Below are positions 38,115 to 46,721 of a stretch of DNA of 64,000 nt, in pieces (the stretch's first letter is position 1; every line of letters begins with the position of its first letter). The notes under the pieces were generated by a model, which searched no databases, had not been told where the DNA came from, and saw nothing but the letters and a program-made list of their open reading frames with translations. The stretch is from CAVWSM01 sp963798505. Lineage in GTDB: Bacteria > Actinomycetota > Actinomycetes > Jiangellales > Jiangellaceae. A program made the translations under genes and the position numbers. The stretch lies in the NCBI GenBank assembly GCA_963798505.1, contig CAWCTX010000005.1:930001-994000 (forward strand). The letters run 5' to 3'.

Positions 38115-38742
38115 GCGCGCTCTGCGGCCGTTGGATCAGCGTGTCCCCCGTGTCCAATAGGTCTGGACGTGGGGCGCCCTGATCGGGCGAGACGAGGGCG
38201 GCCACCTCGGCGGCGATCTCCTCCGGGGTGCGCCCGTCGGTGTTGACGGTCCGCGTGGCGACCGCCTCGTAGACCGGGCGTCGCTCGGCCATCAGCCGGC
38301 GCAGCTGTCCGCGAGCGTTGCCGAGCAGCAACGGCCGGTCGCGGTTGAACCCCACACGCGCCGCGGCCTCGGCCACGGACACGTCGAGGAACACGACGCG
38401 GTGCCCCGTGAGCAGCGCGCGCGTCTCGGGCGCGACAACCGAGCCGCCGCCGAGGGCCAGGACGCCGGGGTGCTCGGCCAGGGCCGCACGCACCGCGCCT
38501 CGCTCCAGCTCCCGAAACCTCGGCTCGCCCTGGCCGACGAAGATGTCGGCGATCGACTCGCCGGCCGCCGCCTCGATGTCGCGGTCGGTGTCGCGGAAGG
38601 CGACGCCGAGCCGGGAGGCCACGAGCTCGCCCACGGTCGACTTGCCGGATCCGGGCGGGCCGACGAGAACGAGGACGGGTTTGATGGTCGCGCTCGGCTC
38701 CACACCAAAGTACGGTGCGTCGCCTCGCCGCTCCGGCGTCAC
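37948..38742 (-). CDS. aroK: shikimate kinase with an element-encoded C-terminal extension
   Basis: Phosphorylates shikimate. Walker A is VLVGPPGSGKSTVGEL (28-35 core), the shikimate-binding FRDTDRDIE near 50, FRELERGAV, and LALGGGSVV near 100; the lid is GFNRDRPLLLGNARGQLRRL. Family members end about residue 185 (EEIAAEVAAL). Here the frame continues through palindromic element A (DQGAPRPDLLDTGD, residues 187-200) and for some 60 more basic residues, overlapping aroB by 167 bases. The GTG start overlaps the aroC stop. The extension is probably disordered and non-functional. Confidence 0.85.
   Translation of the reverse strand: MTPERRGDAPYFGVEPSATIKPVLVLVGPPGSGKSTVGELVASRLGVAFRDTDRDIEAAAGESIADIFVGQGEPRFRELERGAVRAALAEHPGVLALGGGSVVAPETRALLTGHRVVFLDVSVAEAAARVGFNRDRPLLLGNARGQLRRLMAERRPVYEAVATRTVNTDGRTPEEIAAEVAALVSPDQGAPRPDLLDTGDTLIQRPQSAHERRDAHPGRRRAAVRRGRRRGAAWRAARPARPRRGAGRRDPPAGAARHRRRDPR
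38134..38184. repeat. palindromic element A, copy 2 (inside the aroK frame)
   Basis: Contains the same 17-mer GTCCAATAGGTCTGGAC (38152-38168) as copy 1, followed by a right arm differing at two positions (gtggggcgccctgatc). Outer ends GATCAG (38134-38139) and CTGATC (38179-38184) pair; the rest of the left arm has diverged. It lies between the aroB ATG and the conserved part of aroK. Confidence 0.8.
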
Positions 38743-39920
38743 CGGACCACCAGCGTGTCGAGGTAGCTACGCAGGTTGCGGGAGGTCTCGACGACCGAGT
38801 CGCCACCGAATTTCTCGAGCACGGCGTCGGCCAGGACCAGCGCAACCATCGCCTCGGCGACGACGCCCGCCGCGGGTACGGCGCACACGTCAGAACGTTG
38901 GTGGTGGGCGGTGGTGGCCTCGCCGGTGGCGATGTCGACCGTGCGGAGCGCGCGGGGCACCGTGGAGATGGGCTTCATCGCGGCACGCACCCGGAGGACC
39001 TCGCCGGTGGTCATGCCGCCCTCGGTGCCGCCGGACCGGCCGGACACCCGGACGAGCGAGCCGCCCTCCCCCGACACGATCTCGTCCTGGGCCAGCGACC
39101 CGCGAGTGCGTGCGAGCCCGAACCCGTCGCCCACCTCGACACCCTTGATCGCCTGGATGCCCATCAGCGCGGCGGCAAGCCGGGCGTCGAGCCGCCGGTC
39201 CCAGTGCACGTGGCTGCCCAGCCCCGGCGGGAGCCCGTGCACGACGACCTCGACGACCCCGCCGAGGGTGTCTCCCTCCTTGTGGCAGGCGTCGACCTCG
39301 GCCACCATGCGAGCACTCGTCTCCGGGTCGAGGCAGCGGAGTGGGTCGGCGTCGATGCGCTCGAGGTCGTCGGGAGCCGGAATGACCCCAGCCGGCACGG
39401 CGACCGAGCCGAGCTCGACGACGTGGCTGAGCACCCGGGCCCCCGCGACCTGCTCCAGGAAGGCGGCGGCAACGGCGCCGAGCGCCACTCGCGCCGCGGT
39501 CTCGCGGGCGCTGGCCCGCTCGAGGACCGGCCGCGCGTCGGCGAACCCGTACTTCTGGATCCCCGCGAGGTCCGCGTGCCCGGGGCGCGGACGGGTGAGC
39601 GGGGCGTTGCGCGCCTGCTCCTCGAGCTCGGCCGGGTCGATCGGATCCGCGGACATGACCTGCTGCCACTTGGGCCACTCGGTGTTGGCGACCTGGACCG
39701 CCACCGGCGACCCGAGCGTCTCGCCGTGCCGGATGCCGCCGACGATCGTGACCTCGTCCCGCTCGAACTTCATCCGGGCGCCGCGGCCATAGCCGAGCCG
39801 TCGCCGGGCCAGAGCGTCGTCGATGTGCTTGCTGGTCACGCGCACACCGGCCGGCAGCCCTTCGAGGATCGCGACCAGGGCAGGGCCGTGGGACTCCCCC
39901 GCGGTGAGCCAGCGCAGCAT
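38739..39920 (-). CDS. aroC: chorismate synthase
   Basis: Makes chorismate from EPSP using reduced FMN. The three signatures are present: LTAGESHGPALVAILEGLPA at the start, the FMN-binding TRPRPGHADLAGIQKYG, and near the C-terminus SGRSGGTEGGMTTGEVLRVR and TTAHHQRSDVCAVPAAGVVA. The 393-aa length is normal. First of the aroC-aroK-aroB-aroQ run on this strand, with overlapping junctions. Confidence 0.96.
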   Translation of the reverse strand: MLRWLTAGESHGPALVAILEGLPAGVRVTSKHIDDALARRRLGYGRGARMKFERDEVTIVGGIRHGETLGSPVAVQVANTEWPKWQQVMSADPIDPAELEEQARNAPLTRPRPGHADLAGIQKYGFADARPVLERASARETAARVALGAVAAAFLEQVAGARVLSHVVELGSVAVPAGVIPAPDDLERIDADPLRCLDPETSARMVAEVDACHKEGDTLGGVVEVVVHGLPPGLGSHVHWDRRLDARLAAALMGIQAIKGVEVGDGFGLARTRGSLAQDEIVSGEGGSLVRVSGRSGGTEGGMTTGEVLRVRAAMKPISTVPRALRTVDIATGEATTAHHQRSDVCAVPAAGVVAEAMVALVLADAVLEKFGGDSVVETSRNLRSYLDTLVVR

Positions 39921-39983
39921 GGGTGGATCCTCGCACGACGCGGTGGATCACCGACCGCTGGTCCGGCCCGTGAGAGGCGCGTC

Positions 39984-40694
39984 TCAGGATCCGGCGGCGT
40001 CGAGCACCCGTTCGGCCCAAGCGATGGCGGCGAGGGCTCCGAGCAGCATCGACGGCCCGTACGGCACGTGCGACCCCAGCGACGCCCGGCGCATCGCGAG
40101 CAGGGCTATGCCGACCAGGCCGCCGACGAGGAAGCCGAAGAACGCACCGGCGAACAGCACACCCCACCCGAGCCAGCCGAGATAGAGGCCCAGGACGCCG
40201 GCCAGCTTCACGTCGCCCAGTCCCATTGCGTGCGGCTGGATCAAGGCGAGCAGCAGGTAGAGACCGCCGAGTGCGGCCGCCCCCAGCCACGCGCGGCCGT
40301 AGGCACCCCAGTCCGGCTCGAGCAGCGCGGCGGCGGCGAGCAGCAAGGCGCCGGCCACGAAGGCGGCGAGGGTCAGCAGGTTGGGCAGCCGGCGCAGGCG
40401 CAGGTCGACGTAGGCCATCGCCACGCCCAGCCCACCGAGGGCGAGGAACGCGACCAGGTCGGACCCGCCGCCCAGGCTCGCCGCCAGCACTGCCCACACG
40501 GCCGCGGTAACCGCCGCGAGAACAAGCCGCAGCGGCGGCCAGCCGGCGATGTCGGCGTAGGTGGTGGGTTGTGCCGCGGGTGCGTCGCCGCCCTCCTCAC
40601 CTTCGGGCGCCGGGCGCCACGGCAGCGCGCGGATCAGGTCGGGGAGTACGGCTCCGACCACCGCTCCCAGTGCGGCACAGATGAGAACCAGCAC
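39984..40694 (-). CDS. A24-family prepilin peptidase
   Basis: A 236-aa membrane aspartyl protease of the TadV/PilD kind, with about seven hydrophobic helices. The two catalytic aspartates sit in MAYVDLRLRRLPN and QPHAMGLGDVKLAGVLGLYL, the expected xGxGDVK motif. The N-terminal methylase domain of PilD is missing, as in short actinobacterial forms. It would process pilin-like or ComG-like preproteins; no pilus genes are in the window. Located between aroE and aroC. Confidence 0.88.
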   Translation of the reverse strand: MLVLICAALGAVVGAVLPDLIRALPWRPAPEGEEGGDAPAAQPTTYADIAGWPPLRLVLAAVTAAVWAVLAASLGGGSDLVAFLALGGLGVAMAYVDLRLRRLPNLLTLAAFVAGALLLAAAALLEPDWGAYGRAWLGAAALGGLYLLLALIQPHAMGLGDVKLAGVLGLYLGWLGWGVLFAGAFFGFLVGGLVGIALLAMRRASLGSHVPYGPSMLLGALAAIAWAERVLDAAGS

Positions 40695-40704
40695 GCGCGC
40701 GACG

Positions 40705-41533
40705 TTAACCGCTGGTGGATCGAGCGGCGAGCGCGGCCGCGCCCGCCGTGCGGAGAACCATGGCGGGAACGTCCTGGCCGGTCATCAGCCGCACCTGCAG
40801 CGCGGCCTGATGCACCAGCAGATCGAGCCCGCCGAGCACCTCGCCGCCACGCTGCTCCCACGCGGTGGCGATCACCGTGGGCCAGGGCTCGTACACGACG
40901 TCGAACAGCAGACCCGGCCGGTCAGGCAGCTCGTCGACCAAGGGGTCGAGCACCCCGGCCGGGGTCGTCGCGATGACCAGCGGCGACCGCAGGAGCCGGC
41001 CCCGCTCGGTCCAGGGCCGCACGTCGACAGCCACACCGAACCGGGCGCCCACGTCCTGCAGCTCGCGGGCCCGGTCGGGCGTACGGACGCAGACGTCGAC
41101 GTGCTCCGTCAGCGCCGCCAGAGCGGCGACCGACGACCTCGCCGTCGCGCCACCGCCGAGCACGGCGGCGTGTTCCACCCGGCCGACGTCGCACTCGCGC
41201 AGCGCGTTGACTACCCCGGGCACATCGGTGTTGTCGCCGGTCAAGGCCCCGTTGGGCTCCTGCAGCACCGTGTTGACGGCTCCCACTGCTGTCGCCAGCT
41301 CGCTCAGCCGAGTCGAGCAGTGGCATGACCGCGCGCTTGAGCGGCATGGTAAGCGACAGGCCGCGCCACGAGTCGTCGAGTCCGGCCAGGAAGCCTGGCA
41401 GCCCCTCCTCACCGACGTCGTAGGCCTCATATGTCCAGTCGCTCAACCCGAGGTGCGCGTAGGCGGCGCGGTGCAGCACCGGGGACAGCGAGTGCGCGAT
41501 GGGAGAGCCGAGGACGGCGCAGCGGCGGGTCAC
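40705..41533 (-). CDS. aroE: shikimate dehydrogenase (one frameshift)
   Basis: Reduces dehydroshikimate to shikimate with NADPH. The substrate-binding domain (RRCAVLGSPIAHSLSPVLHR, LSLTMPLKRAVMPLLD) is in one frame. A slip near 41310 moves to LSELATAVGAVNTVLQ and LTGDNTDVPGVVNALRE, then the NADP Rossmann segment AAVLGGGATARSSVAALAAL. In the family the catalytic Lys and Asp are in the MPLK and DNTD segments, both intact. GTG 41533 is eight bases after the mltG stop and lacks a clear ribosome site. Confidence 0.9.
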
Positions 41534-41540
41534 CGACGGC

Positions 41541-42701
41541 TCAGCACAGGTCGCTCTCGCGGCAATAGGCCTGAAGCTCCGCGACGTTGGCCTCGTGCTC
41601 GGCCCCCGTCGCGGCAAACCTGGTCTCGCCGGTGTCGAGGTTGACGGCGACGAAGTAGCAGTAGCCGCCGTTGGACGGGTTGAGCGCCGCCGAGAGGGCC
41701 GCCTCGCCGGGCGAGGCGATCGGGCCCGGCGGTAGCCCGTTGACCAGATAAGTGTTGTACGGCGAGTTGGTGGCGCGGGCGGCGTCGCTCGTGAACACGC
41801 TGGTGTAGTCATTGATGGCGTAGTGCACGGTCGAGTCCATTTGCAGCTTCTGGCCCACGACCGGACCGCATGCGCCGGCCAGCCGGTTGTAGATCACCTC
41901 GGCGACCATGGGCATGTCGCCCTCGTTGCGTACCTCGCGCTGCACGATGCTCGCGATGGTCACCACCTGGCGCGGGGTGAGCCCGCGTGCGGCGGCGCCG
42001 GCCTCGAGGCCTACAGTCTCGGCGGCCTGCCCGAACCTGTTGACGATGTTGGCCACCACCGAGGTGGGGTCGCTTTCGGGCATGAGGTCGTAGGTGGCGG
42101 GGAACAGGAAGCCCTCCGCGTCGCCCTCGGCATAGGGCGGCAACGGCGCCGCGTCGACAGCCGCCTGCACGGCAGCGGGGTCGAAGCTGCCCTCGGTCGC
42201 GATCCGCTCGACGGTCTGGGACTCGCGCAGGCCCTCCGGCAACACGATCTTGCCGACGACGGTGGTGGACTCCAGCATCGCGTTGATGACGTCGGCGGCC
42301 TTCATCTCCGACATCAGCGTGTAGGTGCCGGGCTGGATCTGGCCCGAGCGCGAGTTGGCGTCGGAGGCATCGACGAACGCCCCCGCGCTGGCCACGACAC
42401 CGGCGTCCTCGAGGATCTTGCCCATCTCGGTGAGGGTGGCGCCCGCCGGGATCTCGACGACGACCTCGCCGGTGCCTGGTCCTGGGTAGTCGGCCGGGGC
42501 GCCGAACAGCTCGCGGCCGCGGTCGATGAGCTCCTGGCCGCCGAAGTAGATGCCAGTGCCGATGGCGCCGACGACCGTGAGAACGAGAACGAGGGCGACG
42601 AAGGACTTGCGGCGACGACGACGCTGCCGGCGCTTGGTGTGCCGGGTGCTGCGTGGCGACGTGCCGGTCTCGTCGGCCATCTGAATGCCGAGTTGGCTCA
42701 T
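41541..42701 (-). CDS. mltG: endolytic peptidoglycan transglycosylase MltG
   Basis: Cuts nascent glycan strands to set their length. A basic cytoplasmic tail (RHTKRRQRRRRRKSFVA) precedes a single membrane helix (LVLVLTVVGAIGTGIYFGG). Then comes a LysM-like part and the YceG catalytic domain with TIASIVQREV, the catalytic Glu. MDSTVHYAIND and SPYNTYLVNGLPPGPIASPG are hallmark segments. ATG 42701 (386 aa) is chosen; a GTG at 42722 would overlap ruvX by 17 bases. The alaS-ruvX-mltG-aroE order is conserved in actinobacteria. Confidence 0.92.
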   Translation of the reverse strand: MSQLGIQMADETGTSPRSTRHTKRRQRRRRRKSFVALVLVLTVVGAIGTGIYFGGQELIDRGRELFGAPADYPGPGTGEVVVEIPAGATLTEMGKILEDAGVVASAGAFVDASDANSRSGQIQPGTYTLMSEMKAADVINAMLESTTVVGKIVLPEGLRESQTVERIATEGSFDPAAVQAAVDAAPLPPYAEGDAEGFLFPATYDLMPESDPTSVVANIVNRFGQAAETVGLEAGAAARGLTPRQVVTIASIVQREVRNEGDMPMVAEVIYNRLAGACGPVVGQKLQMDSTVHYAINDYTSVFTSDAARATNSPYNTYLVNGLPPGPIASPGEAALSAALNPSNGGYCYFVAVNLDTGETRFAATGAEHEANVAELQAYCRESDLC

Positions 42702-42705
42702 GTCC

Positions 42706-43155
42706 TCACTCGAGGGTCTCACCGGGGGGCGTGCCTCCCGTGCGCTCCGTATCGAGCGCCGTTTGCAGGATGATCACCGCCGCGGCCTGGTCGACCACGG
42801 CTCTCCCCCGTTGAGCTGACACGCCAGAAGCGCGCATGTCCCGCAACGCTGTCGCGGTGGTGAGCCGTTCGTCAACAAGACGCACGGGAATCGGTGACAG
42901 TTTTCGGAACAGTATGCGGGCAAACTGTCGCACAGCGGACGCCGCGGGGCCCTCTTGGCCCGACATCGACCGTGGCAGGCCCACGACGACCTCGACCGCC
43001 TCCCGTTCACGCGCGAGCTCCAGGATGCGGTCAACGTCACCTTTCCCCCGTGGCACGGTCTCAACCGGAGTCGCCAGAATCCCGGCTGCGTCGCTCGCCG
43101 CCACGCCGATACGTACGGTGCCAACGTCGACGCCGAGTCGCACTCCTGCGCGCAA
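42706..43155 (-). CDS. ruvX: RuvX/YqgF-family putative Holliday junction resolvase
   Basis: An RNase H-fold nuclease of 149 aa. The three acidic positions are in LGVDVGTVRIGVAASD, VRLVDERLTTATALRDM and GRAVVDQAAAVIILQTAL. Family members act in Holliday junction processing and pre-16S rRNA maturation; which one applies here is unknown. A TTG at 43155, five bases after the alaS stop, gives the longest plausible start; a GTG at 43143 is the alternative. Confidence 0.92.
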   Translation of the reverse strand: MRAGVRLGVDVGTVRIGVAASDAAGILATPVETVPRGKGDVDRILELAREREAVEVVVGLPRSMSGQEGPAASAVRQFARILFRKLSPIPVRLVDERLTTATALRDMRASGVSAQRGRAVVDQAAAVIILQTALDTERTGGTPPGETLE

Positions 43156-43160
43156 CGGCG

Positions 43161-45854
43161 TCAGGCCTTGTCCGTGACGGCCTGGCCGACCGCGTGCTCG
43201 ACCAGCCCCAGCGCCTCGTCGATCGCGCCGACGTCGGTGCCGCCGCCCTGGGCGACGTCGGGCTTGCCGCCACCGCCACCGCCGAGCGCCTTCGCCGCAA
43301 CGCGCACGAGGTCTCCGGCCGATAGCCGCCAGTCACGCGCGATGTCGTTGGTCGCGACGACGATCACCGGCCGCTCCCCCGCGGCAGCCGCGGCCGCGAC
43401 CACTGCGGGCCGCTCGGCCGGCAGCCGGCCGCGGATGTCGAGGGCGAGGCGCCTCAGGTCGTCGGCGGTGGTGCCGTCGGGGGCGTGGTGGCCGACGTAG
43501 GCGACGCCATAGACATCCGTGGGGCTGGCCGCCAACGCCGGGGCGGCGGCTAGCAGCACGCCCGCGCGCATGCGGTCGATCTCCTTCTCCGCGGCGCGCA
43601 GCCGTTCGACGATGCCCGCCACGCGCTCGGGTAGCTGTTCGGGACGCACCTTCAGCGCCTCGGTGAGCTGGGCGACGAGAACGTGCTCGCGAGCCAGGAA
43701 CCGGTAGGCGTCGACGCCGACCAATGCCTCGACGCGGCGGACGCCGGACCCGATGGAGGACTCGCCGAGCAGCTTGACCAGACCGAGCTGGCCGGACCGT
43801 TGCGCGTGCGTGCCGCCGCAGAGCTCCCGGGCCCAGTCACCAACGGAAATGACGCGCACCGCGTCGCCGTACTTCTCGCCGAATAGCGCCATCGCCCCGG
43901 CCTTGCGCGCTTCCTCGATCGTCATGACCTCGGCGTGAACGCCAAGGTCATCGGCGACAAGCGCGTTGACGCGGTCCTCGACGTCGCGGAGCACGCTGGT
44001 CGGAACCGCGCCGCTGGCGGAGAAGTCGAACCGGAACCGGCCGGGCGCGTTCTCCGAGCCAGCCTGGGTCGCCGTGTCGCCCAACGACTCCCGGAATGCC
44101 TTGTGCACCATGTGTGTCGCGGTGTGCGCCCGGGAGATCGATCGCCGCCGCTCGATGTCGACGAGGGCGAGCACATGGTCGCCGACCGTGATCTCGCCGC
44201 TGGACACCTTGCCGCGATGCACGATCAACCCGTCGATGGGCGACTGCACGTCGTGCACCTGCACGGCTGCGCCGTCGAGCTGGAGGGTGCCCTGGTCGGC
44301 GAGCTGGCCGCCGCCCTCGGCATAGAACGGCGTGCGGTCCAGGACCACCTCGACCTCGCTCCCCGCACCGGCAGCCGGTGCGGGTACACCGTCGACAAGA
44401 ATGCCGACGACCTGCGCCTCGGACACCGTCTCGTCGTAGCCGGTGAACTCGACGGCATGGCCCAGCGCGTCCGCGGCGTCGCGGAAAACCGACACGTCAG
44501 CGTGGCCGGTCTTCTTCTCGCGCGCGTCCTGCTTGGCCTTCTCCCGCTGCTGCGTCATCAGCGAGCGGAAGCCATCCTCGTCGACCGAGAGGCCGCGCTC
44601 GGCCGCCATCTCGAGCGTCAGGTCGACCGGGAAGCCGTAGGTGTCGTGCAACTTGAACGCGTCGCTGCCCGACAGCACCGCGCCCCCGGAACGCTGCGTG
44701 GCCGTGGCCGCCATGTCGAACAGCTGCGTGCCGGCGCGCAGCGTGTGCCGGAACGCTTCCTCCTCGGCATAGGCCACCGTCGAGATGCGCTGCCAGTCGG
44801 CCGCGAGCTCGGGGTAGGACTTGCTCATGACGTCCTTGGAGATCGGCAGCAGCTCGGGCAGCACCGGATCCTCAACGCCGAGCAGCCGCATCGATCGGAC
44901 GGCACGGCGGATCAGCCGGCGCAGCACGTAGCCGCCGCCCTCGTTGCCGGGCGTGACACCGTCTCCCATGAGCATGAGCGCGCTGCGTACGTGGTCGCCG
45001 ACGACGCGCAGCCGGACGTCCTCGGGTCGGCTCTCGTGCCCACTCGTACCGCCGTAGTGCACGCCGGCCAGCTCGGATGCGCGAGTGATGACGGGGAAGA
45101 CCTCGTCGATCTCGTACAGGTTGTCGACGCCCTGCAGCAGGTAGGCGACTCGCTCGAGCCCCATGCCGGTGTCGATGTTCTTGTTGGGCAGCGGCCCGGA
45201 GATGTCGAAGTCGGCCTTGCTGCGGACCTCCGACAGCACCTCCTGCATGAAGACGAGGTTCCAGAACTCCATGTAGCGATCGCCGGCATCCCAGTCACGA
45301 TCGGCGCCGAAGGCCGGGCCACGGTCGATGAGGATCTCGCTGCACGGGCCGCCCGGGCCGGGCACGCCCATGTGCCAGTAGTTCTCCTTCTTGCCCAGCC
45401 GCACAATGCGGTCGTCGGACAGCCCGGCGATCCGCTTCCACAGCGCGGCGGCCTCGTCGTCGTCCTCGTAGACGGACGCGTACAGCACGGCCTCGTCGAA
45501 GCCGTAGCCTCCATCGGACTGGGGCCGCGTCACCAGCTCCCAGGCCAGCTCGATGGCGCCTTCCTTGAAGTAGTCGCCGAACGAGAAGTTGCCGTTCATC
45601 TGGAAGAACGTGCCGTGCCGCGTGGTCTTGCCGACCTCCTCGATGTCGAGGGTGCGCACGCACTTCTGCACACTGGCCGCTCGCTTGAACGGAGGCGTCT
45701 GCTGGCCGAGGAAGTACGGCTTGAACGGCACCATGCCCGCGTTGACGAACAGCAGCGTCGGGTCGTCGAGCAACAGCGGCGCGCTCGACACCACGGTGTG
45801 GCCGTTCTGCTCGAAGAAGTCGAGGAAGCGGCGGCGGATCTCGGCCGTCTCCAT
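43161..45854 (-). CDS. alaS: alanyl-tRNA synthetase
   Basis: An intact 897-aa class II synthetase. Catalytic segments include TFFQMNGNFSFGDYFKEGA and YWHMGVPGPGGPCSEI, with LPNKNIDTGMGLERVAYLL. The editing domain has zinc ligands in ISRAHTATHMVHKAF and WARELCGGTHAQRSG. The C-terminal DHHA1 domain ends with the glycine-rich ALGGGGGGKPDVAQGGG. No frameshift, unlike the other synthetases here. ATG shares a base with the stop of the small gene upstream. Confidence 0.97.
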   Translation of the reverse strand: METAEIRRRFLDFFEQNGHTVVSSAPLLLDDPTLLFVNAGMVPFKPYFLGQQTPPFKRAASVQKCVRTLDIEEVGKTTRHGTFFQMNGNFSFGDYFKEGAIELAWELVTRPQSDGGYGFDEAVLYASVYEDDDEAAALWKRIAGLSDDRIVRLGKKENYWHMGVPGPGGPCSEILIDRGPAFGADRDWDAGDRYMEFWNLVFMQEVLSEVRSKADFDISGPLPNKNIDTGMGLERVAYLLQGVDNLYEIDEVFPVITRASELAGVHYGGTSGHESRPEDVRLRVVGDHVRSALMLMGDGVTPGNEGGGYVLRRLIRRAVRSMRLLGVEDPVLPELLPISKDVMSKSYPELAADWQRISTVAYAEEEAFRHTLRAGTQLFDMAATATQRSGGAVLSGSDAFKLHDTYGFPVDLTLEMAAERGLSVDEDGFRSLMTQQREKAKQDAREKKTGHADVSVFRDAADALGHAVEFTGYDETVSEAQVVGILVDGVPAPAAGAGSEVEVVLDRTPFYAEGGGQLADQGTLQLDGAAVQVHDVQSPIDGLIVHRGKVSSGEITVGDHVLALVDIERRRSISRAHTATHMVHKAFRESLGDTATQAGSENAPGRFRFDFSASGAVPTSVLRDVEDRVNALVADDLGVHAEVMTIEEARKAGAMALFGEKYGDAVRVISVGDWARELCGGTHAQRSGQLGLVKLLGESSIGSGVRRVEALVGVDAYRFLAREHVLVAQLTEALKVRPEQLPERVAGIVERLRAAEKEIDRMRAGVLLAAAPALAASPTDVYGVAYVGHHAPDGTTADDLRRLALDIRGRLPAERPAVVAAAAAAGERPVIVVATNDIARDWRLSAGDLVRVAAKALGGGGGGKPDVAQGGGTDVGAIDEALGLVEHAVGQAVTDKA

Positions 45855-46168
45855 CAGAGCAGGTCCTCCCGGTCGTACTTGGTTGGCTCGTTCCTCAGTG
45901 CTTGGCTGCGCAGGAAGTGCTCCACGAGGTCGGGGCTCACCTCGGCCGGCACGCCAGACTCGGTGAGGCCCAGCGCGTGCTGCAGCTCGGCCTCGCGGAC
46001 AGTCATGCCCTCGCGGAGATCGGCGCCGAAGCCGCGCACCGCGCCGGCCATGCCACCGACCCGCTCGGTCAGGGCGGCCGGCTTGTAGCGCTGGGCGGTG
46101 CGGGTCACCTTGTAGGCGACGAACACCCCCGCGGTGGCGCCGACCGCCACCCAGAACAGCCGTCTCAT
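45854..46168 (-). CDS. DUF6167-like small membrane protein
   Basis: A 104-aa protein starting with a hydrophobic anchor (MRRLFWVAVGATAGVFVAYK) and a hydrophilic helical remainder (ALTERVGGMAGAVRGFGADL, then REGMTVREAELQHALG). The place directly upstream of alaS and downstream of a DUF948 protein matches the DUF6167 family of actinobacteria. Function unknown; the context hints at the envelope. It overlaps alaS (TGATG) and the DUF948 gene. Confidence 0.8.
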   Translation of the reverse strand: MRRLFWVAVGATAGVFVAYKVTRTAQRYKPAALTERVGGMAGAVRGFGADLREGMTVREAELQHALGLTESGVPAEVSPDLVEHFLRSQALRNEPTKYDREDLL

Positions 46169-46584
46169 CCGCGGCCCCCGGCCTGCTGCCGGCTCGGCGC
46201 GCTGCCATTGCCGCTTCCGTTGGAGTCGCGCCGGACGGCCAGCGCGTGGCGAACGCCGTAGGAGAAGGCCGAGACCTTGATGACCGGCCGGCCGAACGCC
46301 GTGGCCATGACCGAGCTGAGCGCCGCCGCGTTGGTCGACATCGACTGCGCGCCCGCGGAGATCGCATCGACTCGGGCGAGCTGCTCGTTGACCCGCGCGA
46401 GGATCTCGTTGGTCTCGTCGACCGTCGTCACCGTGCGGGCCACGTGCTGCGCCCGCAGGTCGCGGACGGTCAAGGTGAGCTCGTCGACGGTGCGGCCCAG
46501 CTTGATCAGCGGGATCGCGACCGCGCCGACCAGCAGGACGAACGCGAAAGCGGCGACCAGCCCCGCGATCTCTCCAGCGGACAT
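46165..46584 (-). CDS. DUF948 membrane protein
   Basis: One N-terminal transmembrane helix (LVAAFAFVLLVGAVAIPLI) followed by a coiled coil (LGRTVDELTLTVRDLRAQHV and NEILARVNEQLARVDAI), which resembles methyl-accepting-type helices and is typical of DUF948. The Gly/Ser/Asn-rich tail is low complexity. Length 139 aa. Co-transcribed with the DUF6167-like gene and alaS; such proteins sit at this spot in many actinobacteria. Confidence 0.85.
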   Translation of the reverse strand: MSAGEIAGLVAAFAFVLLVGAVAIPLIKLGRTVDELTLTVRDLRAQHVARTVTTVDETNEILARVNEQLARVDAISAGAQSMSTNAAALSSVMATAFGRPVIKVSAFSYGVRHALAVRRDSNGSGNGSAPSRQQAGGRG

Positions 46585-46663
46585 GGCCTCACGCGCTCCC
46601 TTCGGGGGTCTCGGGAAGAGTCATCCGACCCTATCGCGGCGTCGGCACCCCGCTCTCCTCCGC

Positions 46664-46715
46664 ATGATCACGAAGGATCCGCCGTGCCAGAGCACCCGAA
46701 ATCCTTCATGATCAC
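46664..46715. repeat. palindromic element C downstream of rarA
   Basis: Imperfect inverted repeat: atgatcacgaaggat (46664-46678) and atccttcatgatcac (46701-46715) match at 13 of 15 positions, with a 22-base loop. It starts six bases after the rarA stop and precedes the DUF948 gene. It shares a TGATCA core with element B but is otherwise different. Possibly the rarA terminator. Confidence 0.55.
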
Positions 46716-46721
46716 GGCAGG

